The notes under the pieces are model-generated. The model worked only from the letters and a program-made list of their open reading frames with translations, made no database searches and had not been told where the DNA came from. From an uncultured Bacteroidales bacterium (GTDB lineage Bacteria > Bacteroidota > Bacteroidia > Bacteroidales > UBA3663), in contig CAJOLH010000003.1 of assembly GCA_905235375.1 (NCBI GenBank), forward strand, positions 21,268 through 85,267: a stretch of DNA of 64,000 bases, read 5' to 3'. Of this stretch, positions 1-8,372 are shown piece after piece; position 1 is the stretch's first letter; every line of letters starts with the position of its first letter. Made by a program: the position numbers and the translations under genes.

Positions 1-104
1 CACCCAGGACTCGCCAGATAATAAAAGCTAGTTATAAGACACAAAGCATACATTGTCCAATAGAAAAACCTCACATAATATTGTAGTGGTACTAATTCAA
101 TCAT
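1..104 (-). CDS. N-terminal fragment of a membrane protein, possibly EpsG/Wzy-type polysaccharide polymerase
   Basis: An ATG at 104 opens a frame that stays open to the window edge (34 codons). The peptide begins MIELVPLQYYVRFFYW and continues into a hydrophobic, aromatic-rich stretch that looks like a first membrane segment. It is the next gene of the polysaccharide operon, 26 nt after the GT8 gene stops. Short hydrophobic starts of this kind are common in EpsG-family polymerases, and no other polymerase is visible in the locus, so a Wzy/EpsG role is an attractive inference. Only 34 residues can be seen, so the family is not proven. Confidence 0.45.
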   Translation of the reverse strand, partial: MIELVPLQYYVRFFYWTMYALCLITSFYYLASPG

Positions 105-130
105 TTCAATCTAATAATCAATGTAATTTA

Positions 131-1048
131 TTAAATAGGTAAATAAAGATACCGGAAATTCAGCAATCGCAAGTACCAAGTACTTTTATCGCGTGAAATA
201 GGATATGCATTCCATGGCGTTTCTTTTAAATGCCGAACATAATAGTCGCGCAAGGGGTGCTTACAATTTGTCTCCCATGGCCTACTCGTAAAACTAGGTG
301 TAAAATGTATGATTATGGGATACTTTATAAAGTCCTCGATCTCTGACGCTTTATAAAAATCGGCGTAATCTTTATAAAATTTTTTGATTTTTGATTGAGA
401 CATCATATAATGAACCGTCATTACATTAAATTTCAAGGGAAGTCTCTCCCATTGTTCAACCAGAACACCATTCAAAACTCCCTGATCATGATGGATGACG
501 CGACCTTCATGAGTAATAATAAAATCCAAAGAAGCCTTCCCAATCTCTTTTCTTCTCCATTGCTTCAAATCGATTAGTAATACTCCCGCATTAAAATAAG
601 GCTGTTGTGGGAATAACCCCACGCCAGCTTTTGTCTTTGATGGAATAGTATCCTGTACAGCACCCAAGCATTTGCCTTTCAAATCAGTTTCCCATAGTTC
701 CGAAAGTGAGCCATTAACAATGATGTCACAATCCAAATACAACACGCGCTCAACATCGGAGGGCAACATTTCTCCGACGAACAATCGAGCATACGAACTT
801 GAAGATATTGGCCAAGCAAGATTGAGATTTAATTGTTTTTCGAAAGTTTCAAAAGGAATAAATGTTATCTCTGCGTTCTTGAACGCATTAATTTCAGTCT
901 CCAATTTGTCGATATTCAACTGAGATATATGATTATCGATGATGAACAAACGAATTTTCTCTACATCGGTGTTGTGTGACAACAGGCTATATATTGCCAC
1001 GCCCATATGTCGTGCGTAATTATCATCGGAAGAAAAGAGAATGTTCAT
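131..1048 (-). CDS. Glycosyltransferase family 8 (LgtC/GspA-like)
   Basis: The protein has 305 residues when started at the ATG at 1048, which gives MNILFSSDDNYARHMGVAIY, the usual GT8 N-terminus. A longer frame upstream would only add a non-homologous leader. Family hallmarks are the DxD metal/nucleotide-sugar site (LYLDCDI, about residues 104-109), the FNAGVLLIDL segment and HHDQGVLN. GT8 enzymes are retaining transferases that add galactose or glucose from UDP-sugars to growing LPS or capsule chains on the cytoplasmic side. The start codon overlaps the stop of the upstream GT2 gene in an ATGA, so translation is probably coupled. Donor and acceptor cannot be read from sequence. Confidence 0.9.
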   Translation of the reverse strand: MNILFSSDDNYARHMGVAIYSLLSHNTDVEKIRLFIIDNHISQLNIDKLETEINAFKNAEITFIPFETFEKQLNLNLAWPISSSSYARLFVGEMLPSDVERVLYLDCDIIVNGSLSELWETDLKGKCLGAVQDTIPSKTKAGVGLFPQQPYFNAGVLLIDLKQWRRKEIGKASLDFIITHEGRVIHHDQGVLNGVLVEQWERLPLKFNVMTVHYMMSQSKIKKFYKDYADFYKASEIEDFIKYPIIIHFTPSFTSRPWETNCKHPLRDYYVRHLKETPWNAYPISRDKSTWYLRLLNFRYLYLPI

Positions 1049-1977
1049 CGAAATAGCCTTAGCAGCTGGCCAGACCGCCATGAAAGATAGTCAATTATGC
1101 CAAGAATAGAAATCATAATACCATCAATCCTTTTAACCCGATTCAAACTAAAAGATTTAGTCTGCCACATCATTTGAAAAATCCAATTACAAGCAGCCTT
1201 GGCTTGACCTTTCGCCTTTGTCAAAACAAGCTCCGAAACATGACTGCATTTAAGTTCCTCAATAATCAGTCGATGTGCAAAAAGATTGGTAATAATCTTT
1301 TCGTCAAACGTGAGCCAGGTCTTGCTCATAGCACCTGTGGTATTCCTATAATAATAATAGAGTACCTTCTCCACACATCCTACAAGACCATTGGATGCAC
1401 ATAAATACTGCACTACAAACAAGCCATCTTCCTTATAAAAAATGTCTTCCTGGAAACGGAGATTATTCTCCTGTATAATTGACCTCCTAAACATCCGATT
1501 CCAAAGGTAACGCTGCCAATCAGTTGGGCCAGCAGCATAGAACTCCGAAAGATTCTCTTCAAGTGATTCAATCTTGTTCTGAGGAACTATCACACAATCT
1601 TCATGGCTTAGCGAATCTATTTTTTTGAATCCGCACATCGATGAATCGGCGACACCTATTGCTTGAGATAAATCGGCAATGTACGTAGATGCTATCTTAT
1701 CATCTGCATCAACGAAACAAACAAATTCACCATTCACATGCTTCAATCCCACATTGCGAGCGGCACTAACACCTCGATGCTCTTGATGAAATATCTGAAA
1801 CCGATTATCCTCTTCTCTGAAAATGTTTAATACACGGAGCGTTCCATCTGTACTACCATCATCCACCAGAATCACCTCAAAGTCCTGACAAGTCTGTGCC
1901 TGAATGGTTCTCAGACATTCAGACAAATATCTTTCTGCATTATAAACAGGGACGATGATGGAAAATCGAGGGCTCAT
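1045..1977 (-). CDS. Glycosyltransferase family 2
   Basis: This 310-residue GT-A transferase opens with the classic FSIIVPVYNAERYLSECL, followed by VILVDDGSTDGT (nucleotide-binding Asp pair) and a VDADD metal-binding DxD near residue 93. Such enzymes are inverting transferases that act on lipid-linked repeat units in the cytoplasm. The C-terminal third (about residues 230-310) is hydrophobic and basic and may hold the protein at the membrane. It sits in the polysaccharide operon, 15 nt after LicD and overlapping the GT8 gene by 4 nt. The sugar donor is unknown. Confidence 0.9.
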   Translation of the reverse strand: MSPRFSIIVPVYNAERYLSECLRTIQAQTCQDFEVILVDDGSTDGTLRVLNIFREEDNRFQIFHQEHRGVSAARNVGLKHVNGEFVCFVDADDKIASTYIADLSQAIGVADSSMCGFKKIDSLSHEDCVIVPQNKIESLEENLSEFYAAGPTDWQRYLWNRMFRRSIIQENNLRFQEDIFYKEDGLFVVQYLCASNGLVGCVEKVLYYYYRNTTGAMSKTWLTFDEKIITNLFAHRLIIEELKCSHVSELVLTKAKGQAKAACNWIFQMMWQTKSFSLNRVKRIDGIMISILGIIDYLSWRSGQLLRLFR

Positions 1978-1992
1978 CTACAGTTAATCTCA

Positions 1993-2859
1993 TCAAAAAT
2001 CAATTTGCATTCCCACAATCTCTTTTTGAGATAATCTTCGGTAAAGATTATAATAGAAGAGTGCATGATGCGATTTCTGTTCCTCAATTGGCGGTAGAGT
2101 CATATAATCACCAAACATCGCTGTCAAGAAATTGTCATAACCAGATGGGACATTAATATACGTATCTTCGAACTGATATGAAATAGCCCCATCGAACCAC
2201 TCAGACCGGAAAATATCCTTCTCTCCCGATGTGCCCGTATATGCGACTAACCACTCTCCTTCCCTTTTCCCTGAATGGAGAACAATATATTTCTTTAGAA
2301 GTGGATGAATATTATTTAATAACAATTTCTGAAAGATAAGCCAAAATGATTTCATCAGCTCTCCTCGACAAAGAAGGTCTCTGACCACTTTAAATGGATG
2401 ATTATTTGCACTAATATAAAAAAGATCCACCTTCTTCGAGTAAATCCTTCTCTTCTTTGCTATTTCATTGTAGGTGCCATCTTCAAAATCCAATACAAAT
2501 ACATCAATGTATGCGCCAAACACAAACGGAATGCCCTGGAATTCCCAAATAGTCGAATTACGATGCGAGAATTTTGCCATAGCGCAATAATAGCCTTTAT
2601 TACTGGGATCAATTATTTCGTAACAACTTCCTGCCAATCTATTCCGCAGAGAAATGAACTTGTCATATTCTGAACGGTTCATATAGACATCAATATCATC
2701 GTCCCAAGGAATGAACCCTTTGTGCCTCACCGCACCAATCATGGTCCCCCCAGCGGCAAAATATTGAATATCATTATCAGCACAGAACTTAGCAAAGGCT
2801 TTATAGGTTTGTAATAATAAATCCTTGTACTTAATTTTATCTGTAGGTGAGAATTCCAT
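1993..2859 (-). CDS. LicD-family phosphotransferase
   Basis: This is a 288-residue protein with the LicD signature GGTMIGAVRHKGFIPWDDDI (about residues 37-56), including the acidic DDDID metal site characteristic of this nucleotidyltransferase-fold family. LicD proteins transfer phosphocholine, or in other systems phospho-alditols and related groups, from CDP-activated donors onto surface glycans. The same operon carries an IspD/TarI-like cytidylyltransferase, an SDR and a CDP-glycerol-transferase-like protein, so a CDP-activated substituent made in-house is a reasonable guess. No choline kinase or choline transporter was seen. Its ATG shares one base with the stop of the upstream GT4 gene (TAATG), suggesting coupled translation. 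Confidence 0.88.
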   Translation of the reverse strand: MEFSPTDKIKYKDLLLQTYKAFAKFCADNDIQYFAAGGTMIGAVRHKGFIPWDDDIDVYMNRSEYDKFISLRNRLAGSCYEIIDPSNKGYYCAMAKFSHRNSTIWEFQGIPFVFGAYIDVFVLDFEDGTYNEIAKKRRIYSKKVDLFYISANNHPFKVVRDLLCRGELMKSFWLIFQKLLLNNIHPLLKKYIVLHSGKREGEWLVAYTGTSGEKDIFRSEWFDGAISYQFEDTYINVPSGYDNFLTAMFGDYMTLPPIEEQKSHHALFYYNLYRRLSQKEIVGMQIDF

Positions 2860-4061
2860 TATGCAATATTCAGGATTTTATAAATCTTTTCTACCTCACT
2901 TTCATTGCCAAAATCGTGAGTTCTCAGATAGCCTACTAGATTCACCTGTCTCTGTTTGTCATGCACCAATGAGATAATAGCCTCCGAAATACTATCGTTG
3001 TCTGTTCCACAGATTACTCCGTCTATACCATCTTGAATCTGACTTTTTGCGGTCGGATAGTTGGTAATAATAACGGGTTTCCCAAGTATCTGTGCTTCGC
3101 GAACAGTAACAGAATGCCCTTCATAACGAGACGGCTGAACGTAAATATCGCAAGCATTCATCCATGGATACGGATTACTCTTAGGACCAATGAAATGAAC
3201 ACAATCCTCCACCTTATTATTACAGATTGTATTATCAATCGCCTCATGATTCCCAGGCCCAATCACATACCAATGAAACGACAGCCCCTTATCCTTTAAT
3301 ATTTTTGCAATATGTGGGATATTATCGAAATTCTTGAGATATGCGATTCTTCCGACAGAACAAAGAGTTATTCCCTCAGAATTCAATTCAGAATTACCAT
3401 CCTCCATTAGCGCTTGACTTCTGACGAATGTAGGACTAAGAATATTGTAAATCTCGATAATCTTATCCTTGAACTGTGGGAATCTTTTCAAGAATTGCTC
3501 AGTTACCGCTTTCGATATAGATACTATATAATCATTTCTCCCCCATCTTGGCTCCACCAGTTTTTCATGCACCTCGACAGTGGACCAATCTGTATGAATC
3601 CATTCCATGCGAATAGAAGCATCCACCTTATCCTGCACGATGTGAGGAGGATCCAAGAAACTGATGGCCAAGTCATAATGTCCAAGGAACTTTAAGGAAG
3701 GAAGAAAAGGTGAAACTCCATCGAATACATATTGTGTAGCACTTCCATCCCTTCTTCTCCCAATGGAACGTAGATATCTCTTGTACTTTATTCTTCCGAT
3801 TAACCTGCCCAAAAATATACCCCAATGCCCCTCCCCCAAAATTGTCTTAATAGGTCGTTCTATAGCTGAATATGCAGGAATCTCTGGCAATAGATTAATC
3901 TTGGAAGGTATCAGTGTCATAAATGCACCTGTATGCTGATTAAGGAACAGATCGACATCCACTTTGTCGGTATCAATAGCATTGAGCAAACCGAGAAGTG
4001 CTCGTTCAGCACCGCCCAGTTCCAGATAATGCATATTGATGAACACACGTGGTTTCGTCAC
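2859..4061 (-). CDS. Glycosyltransferase family 4
   Basis: This is a 400-residue GT-B enzyme. The N-terminal domain carries MHYLELGGAERALLGLL, the glycine-rich acceptor-side loop. The C-terminal domain carries LCSVGRIAYLKNFD and the donor-binding block YVQPSRYEGHSVTVREAQ, with the E-x7-E arrangement of retaining GT4 enzymes. It is clearly paralogous to the GT4 gene at 5681-6877 (shared MHYxELGGAE start, YVQPSRYEG, AQILGKPV/AQILCKPV). The two paralogues flank the double GT32 gene. It lies 6 nt downstream of that gene's stop. The donor sugar is not determinable. Confidence 0.92.
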   Translation of the reverse strand: MTKPRVFINMHYLELGGAERALLGLLNAIDTDKVDVDLFLNQHTGAFMTLIPSKINLLPEIPAYSAIERPIKTILGEGHWGIFLGRLIGRIKYKRYLRSIGRRRDGSATQYVFDGVSPFLPSLKFLGHYDLAISFLDPPHIVQDKVDASIRMEWIHTDWSTVEVHEKLVEPRWGRNDYIVSISKAVTEQFLKRFPQFKDKIIEIYNILSPTFVRSQALMEDGNSELNSEGITLCSVGRIAYLKNFDNIPHIAKILKDKGLSFHWYVIGPGNHEAIDNTICNNKVEDCVHFIGPKSNPYPWMNACDIYVQPSRYEGHSVTVREAQILGKPVIITNYPTAKSQIQDGIDGVICGTDNDSISEAIISLVHDKQRQVNLVGYLRTHDFGNESEVEKIYKILNIA

Positions 4062-4067
4062 AGCCTT

Positions 4068-5684
4068 TTAATGACTATCCTTGATGCCAAAAAGTGATTT
4101 TATCGAATTAAATGTTTGCACGCCAAAGATTCGATGCAGGACTCGTGTTATCTTGAAATACCATAATGGCCTATCAGTCCATGTTTTGGCAAACCAATGT
4201 ATAGAATGAGTATTATTAGTTCTATTCAGAACACCCGTAAGGTCATCAAAGGGGCAAAAATAATCCATTGGATAAATAGTTACACCGTCTAATTTTTGTA
4301 TGTCATTTGAAGACTGGAGCCCATATTGCTCAGTAAGAACGTGGGTAGTATGAGTTACTACCGTTCCAGGATTTTTATTGCCATGATCGTCCAAGTATCT
4401 AATTGATTTATAATAATCGAAAATGGACTTGAGAACTTTGTTGCCGGCTTCAGCTCCTAAACCGAGGCCAGGATTCACATTAGGAGCCATTCCTGGCTTG
4501 CAAAGAGACTCTGATCCCATAAAAGCGCCTTTATTTACAATATCGTCAAACGAAGTGACCACTTCGACATCAGTATCAAAATAAATTCCTCCTTCATGAT
4601 ATAATATCCAGAATCTTGCCACATCACTCACAAACGCATACATTTTAGCATTGTAAGCTTCTTGTGTGTATGGCATCATGTTTACATCAAAGTTGGATTC
4701 ATTCCATTCCTTGATCTCATAATCGGGGAAGAAGTGTCTCCAACTGGCTATACAATTTTTCATCGAGTCGGGCAAAACAGTTTTGCCAAACCAGCAATAG
4801 TGAATAACTTGTGGTATCTTGACGCTATGCAATAAGTCTGCTCGAATTATATCCTCAGATAACTCACATTGTTCTTTTTGTTTTACTTTCTTTTGTGCAA
4901 TTTGAATAACTTTATTTGTCTTCTGATAGTTCGTGGGAGAATCGAGATTTAGGATTCTCTTGAATTTCACCAATGAATCCACGCCAAAGACACGATGAAG
5001 AAATCTTGTCATCGCAAAATACCACATCGGCTTGTCAATCCAACTTTTGGAAAACCAATGGATGGAACGAGTATTATCAGTAATTGTCAGAATGCCCGTA
5101 GCATCTTCTAAAGGACAGAAGTAATCAACCGGATAGATATTGATTCCAGCCACCTGCTGGAAATTATTGGTAGGTTTCAATCCATTCTTTACAAGTAACT
5201 CTGTGCAATGACCGACTACGGTTAATGGATAGGGTTGTTTCGTGTCAGGATCATAATAATGGCACTCTTGATAATGTTCTAGGATTTCCTTATAGAATGG
5301 GTTGCCCGCCTCGACAGCAAGGCCCAGACCTGGGGCTACATTAGGAAATGTTTCTCCCTCAATACCCAAATCTTCTATTCCCATAAAGGCACCAGCTGAA
5401 ACGATATCATCCATGGGCTTTATCACTTCGACATCGGTATCGAAGTAGATACCTCCTTCCTGATAGAGTACCAAGAATCGCGCCACATCACTCACGTATG
5501 CAAATTTTTTCATCTCGTATGCCTCACGGGTATAAGGCATCATATTAACATCGAAATTGCTTTCATTCCATTCCTTGATTTCATAATCAGGAAGGTACTT
5601 CTTCCAACTGTCGATGCACTTGATTGCAGATTTAGGAAGTGGATTTCCTCCAAACCAGCAATAATGAATAACTTTGGGAATCAT
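4068..5684 (-). CDS. Tandem double-domain glycosyltransferase (two GT32/DXD modules)
   Basis: The 538-residue protein contains two complete copies of a glycosyltransferase sugar-binding (DXD, GT32-like) module. Copy 1 covers about residues 1-245 and copy 2 about 288-530. Each begins IPxVIHYCWFG, repeats EWNESNFDVNMMPYT without change, and carries the DxD site in GGIYFDTDVEV (residues 82-84 and 370-372). Each ends with a SIHWF and WYF motif. A Lys/Gln-rich linker of about 40 residues joins them. Single-module GT32 proteins are usually about 240-270 residues, so this is an in-frame duplication. Both active sites look intact, so two successive additions by one polypeptide are possible. It overlaps the upstream GT4 gene by ATGA. 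Confidence 0.9.
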   Translation of the reverse strand: MIPKVIHYCWFGGNPLPKSAIKCIDSWKKYLPDYEIKEWNESNFDVNMMPYTREAYEMKKFAYVSDVARFLVLYQEGGIYFDTDVEVIKPMDDIVSAGAFMGIEDLGIEGETFPNVAPGLGLAVEAGNPFYKEILEHYQECHYYDPDTKQPYPLTVVGHCTELLVKNGLKPTNNFQQVAGINIYPVDYFCPLEDATGILTITDNTRSIHWFSKSWIDKPMWYFAMTRFLHRVFGVDSLVKFKRILNLDSPTNYQKTNKVIQIAQKKVKQKEQCELSEDIIRADLLHSVKIPQVIHYCWFGKTVLPDSMKNCIASWRHFFPDYEIKEWNESNFDVNMMPYTQEAYNAKMYAFVSDVARFWILYHEGGIYFDTDVEVVTSFDDIVNKGAFMGSESLCKPGMAPNVNPGLGLGAEAGNKVLKSIFDYYKSIRYLDDHGNKNPGTVVTHTTHVLTEQYGLQSSNDIQKLDGVTIYPMDYFCPFDDLTGVLNRTNNTHSIHWFAKTWTDRPLWYFKITRVLHRIFGVQTFNSIKSLFGIKDSH

Positions 5685-6877
5685 TTTGCTAATTGATAAA
5701 TCTTATTTATTTCACTTTCATTACCATAATCATGTACTGACAGGTAACTAACAATCTCAACTTGTTTCTCTTTATTCATCAAGAAAGAGGTCATAGCATT
5801 GGCACACTGCTCAATGTCAAGAGGAACAATGATGCCATCTATTTCATCTTTGATTTGTGAGGGTGCCGTTGGATAGGCTGTAACAATTACTGGTTTGCAA
5901 AGGATTTGTGCCTCTCGCACCGTAATTGACTTGCCTTCATATCGCGATGGCTGGACATATACATCACATTCTTGTATGTACGGATATGGATTAGTTTTTT
6001 TCCCAAGAAGGACTACACTATCCTTCACACCTGCCTTGGCAATATTATCCAGTATTTTCTTCTCCTCGCTGGGATTTCCATACCCGATGATATACCATTT
6101 CAAATCGGGGAATGTTTTTCGAATTATTGCAGTCAAAAATGGTATTTCCTCCAGTTTTTTGGGATAACTAAATCGTCCTATAGTCAATAATCTCAAGCCA
6201 CTTCCAGGCAAATCTACTTTTCTCTCGTTTGCCCTTTCTCTAATAAACTTTGGAGAAAGGATGTTTTCTATCAATATTATCTTGGATTCAAGCCTTGGAA
6301 ATCTTCTCACAAAAGAATTGCCGACTTCTTCTGATATTGCTGCAATATAATCGTATTGACTCCATACATTCTCTTCTTTCTGCGACACAAACACCTTGGA
6401 GTAATCGGTATGTAACCAAGCCAACTTCTTGCGCGCCCTTACTTTCTTCAACACATAAAGATGTGGCTGCAGAAAACTTATCGCGAGGTCATATTCAACC
6501 GCAGGATTTATTCTGGGCAAAAATAGATTTACATATTTAGCAATATAATAATACACTGAAATATCATCCAACCTATCTAAATTATTCTTTTTCTCCTGCT
6601 TTGAAATCAATCTTGCAATAGACCTACCGAAAGCTATTCCCCAGTACCCCTTTCTAAGAAGTTCGGAAATAGGCCGCTCCAACATGGAATAAGCATCAAT
6701 CTTTGGCAATAGATTTACATAACCTGGAATATATTGCATCAACTCGCCAATATGGTCATAAAGAAAAAGATCGATATCAGCCTTTTCAGGATCATGCGCT
6801 TGCAACAAACCGAGTAACGCACTTTCTGCGCCACCCAGTTCCATATAATGCATCGCAATCAAAATTCGAGGTTTCAT
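5681..6877 (-). CDS. Glycosyltransferase family 4 (paralogue of 2859-4061)
   Basis: This is a 398-residue GT-B transferase with MHYMELGGAESALLGLL at the N-terminus, LLTIGRFSYPKKLEE at the start of the C-terminal domain and YVQPSRYEGKSITVREAQ as the donor-binding block. It shares layout and many residues with the GT4 gene two positions downstream in the operon. It overlaps both neighbours: ATGA with GtrA upstream (6874-6877) and ATGA with the double GT32 downstream (5681-5684). Retaining mechanism and cytoplasmic action are inferred from the family; the sugar is unknown. Confidence 0.92.
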   Translation of the reverse strand: MKPRILIAMHYMELGGAESALLGLLQAHDPEKADIDLFLYDHIGELMQYIPGYVNLLPKIDAYSMLERPISELLRKGYWGIAFGRSIARLISKQEKKNNLDRLDDISVYYYIAKYVNLFLPRINPAVEYDLAISFLQPHLYVLKKVRARKKLAWLHTDYSKVFVSQKEENVWSQYDYIAAISEEVGNSFVRRFPRLESKIILIENILSPKFIRERANERKVDLPGSGLRLLTIGRFSYPKKLEEIPFLTAIIRKTFPDLKWYIIGYGNPSEEKKILDNIAKAGVKDSVVLLGKKTNPYPYIQECDVYVQPSRYEGKSITVREAQILCKPVIVTAYPTAPSQIKDEIDGIIVPLDIEQCANAMTSFLMNKEKQVEIVSYLSVHDYGNESEINKIYQLAK

Positions 6878-7293
6878 TTTCGATTACCGCTTTTAAACAC
6901 GAACCTGACCAAAAAGAAGTTGATAATTGTGGCGATGCCCATCACAAAGAAAGGTGCTAAAGCCTTGTGCATCCCAATCCACAAGAAGAACTGCAATAAA
7001 ACAATGTGAATACAGTAATTGATGACATGAGCTCCTGCAAACCCTGCACTCTTTTTTAAAGTCGCTCTACGATGAAATGTAAATCTACTAGTGAGATAAA
7101 GGTTGCAGAACCAACTAAATATATAGCCAATAGTATATGCAACTCTTACATGAATAAAATGATATAGGACAAAATAGATAGCATAATGGATAATTGCTGC
7201 GGTTACGCCGACTATAGCAAAACGCAGGAACTCGCTTTTCTTATTATCTTGTTGTAATAAAACAACTATCCCATCTTTGATTTTCTTAAACAT
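6874..7293 (-). CDS. GtrA-family membrane protein
   Basis: This 139-residue protein has four predicted membrane segments (about residues 24-46, 52-68, 84-104 and 112-131) and the GtrA-type start FLRFAIVGVTAAIIHYAIY, plus the SWFCNLYLTSRFTF loop with conserved Asn and Phe. GtrA proteins are thought to flip or help flip polyprenyl-phosphate-linked monosaccharides across the inner membrane for side-chain glycosylation of O-antigen, arabinogalactan or teichoic acid. A GtrB-like polyprenyl-phosphate glycosyltransferase is not evident next to it, so the lipid-linked donor, if any, must come from another GT2 or from elsewhere. Confidence 0.85.
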   Translation of the reverse strand: MFKKIKDGIVVLLQQDNKKSEFLRFAIVGVTAAIIHYAIYFVLYHFIHVRVAYTIGYIFSWFCNLYLTSRFTFHRRATLKKSAGFAGAHVINYCIHIVLLQFFLWIGMHKALAPFFVMGIATIINFFLVRFVFKSGNRK

Positions 7294-7307
7294 TAATTAT
7301 AACTAAA

Positions 7308-8372
7308 TCATTCCTTCGTAATAAGTTTTGCTCCCAATAAATAATGTCCGAGGAAGGAACTGCTTCTAATGATAGCGCTTAACAATAGACAAATCAAAAT
7401 AATTGAAAGAGTAATCAGAAATACCGTTAAAAATTCGACTAATGTATTCTGAGGTGTTATGTCGCCTAAAATAGACTTACAATAACCGAGGTCTGGAATT
7501 AAGAAAAAATGAATCAAATAAATATCTAATGTTCTTCTTCCAACAAAACGCAATGAATGAGCTATTGGATTTTCACTATCAAAATAATCCTTGTAATTAT
7601 GAAACAAAGAAAAAACAAATAGCAAGCCTATAAACCGTATAATGAATTCATGATTAAAAATATGAATATATGAAAATCTTATAATTGATTCATTCCAATC
7701 AATTATAAAGATGAATAAAAAAAGCAAAAATAGAAATACCTTTACAGTTTCATTTGAAATGAATGATAAAAATCTGGAGTTGTATTTCCTGCAAAGATTA
7801 CCGAGTACAAAAAATTCGAAATATCTAGACAGATTTGTCAAACACAAAATGGGTAAACTCTCCAAATTATAAAACTTCATACCTCCTATGTATGTAAATG
7901 CTCCAATAATCGAAAGGACAAGCAAAATTGCATCCGAAACCCACAATTTACAAGATTGACAAATAAACATCGTCGTATAATATAATACGAACATATAAAA
8001 CAGAACAATTGTAAACCAAAAGCCTTGTGGTCCTTCAGAAAAAAGAGAAAAAAGACTCTTGCCTTGACATATTCTAAACAAGAAAAAGAAGAACAATGTA
8101 GGAATCAATTGAACTATTGCTTTCTTTTTCAACATTTGTCTATAAAAAGAGAAATTCCAATTAGTCAATTTGTAAGCTATATAGCCGCTTATAAAAAAGA
8201 ACATCGGCATTCTGAAACTGATAAAAATACTCCCAATTAGACTATCTTTGGAATAAATACCAAAACTAAATAATTCCACATGGGCAAAGACAACCAATAA
8301 CATCGTAAACCCACGCAACGAGTCAATATACCCTATACGTTTCTTGTTATTTATTGTTTTAGAGTATTCCAT
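7308..8372 (-). CDS. Acyltransferase family 3 membrane protein
   Basis: This is a 354-residue integral membrane protein with about ten hydrophobic segments. It starts KKRIGYIDSLRGFTMLLVVF, the acyltransferase-3 signature with the conserved Arg and the following VFAHVELF His, and contains the FRMPMFFFISGY motif. Members such as OacA or WecH-type proteins O-acetylate sugars of surface polysaccharides. It is one of two such genes in this operon (the other is at 17931-18929), pointing to two acylation sites or two polysaccharides. It overlaps the upstream SDR gene by 14 nt. Confidence 0.9.
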   Translation of the reverse strand: MEYSKTINNKKRIGYIDSLRGFTMLLVVFAHVELFSFGIYSKDSLIGSIFISFRMPMFFFISGYIAYKLTNWNFSFYRQMLKKKAIVQLIPTLFFFFLFRICQGKSLFSLFSEGPQGFWFTIVLFYMFVLYYTTMFICQSCKLWVSDAILLVLSIIGAFTYIGGMKFYNLESLPILCLTNLSRYFEFFVLGNLCRKYNSRFLSFISNETVKVFLFLLFLFIFIIDWNESIIRFSYIHIFNHEFIIRFIGLLFVFSLFHNYKDYFDSENPIAHSLRFVGRRTLDIYLIHFFLIPDLGYCKSILGDITPQNTLVEFLTVFLITLSIILICLLLSAIIRSSSFLGHYLLGAKLITKE

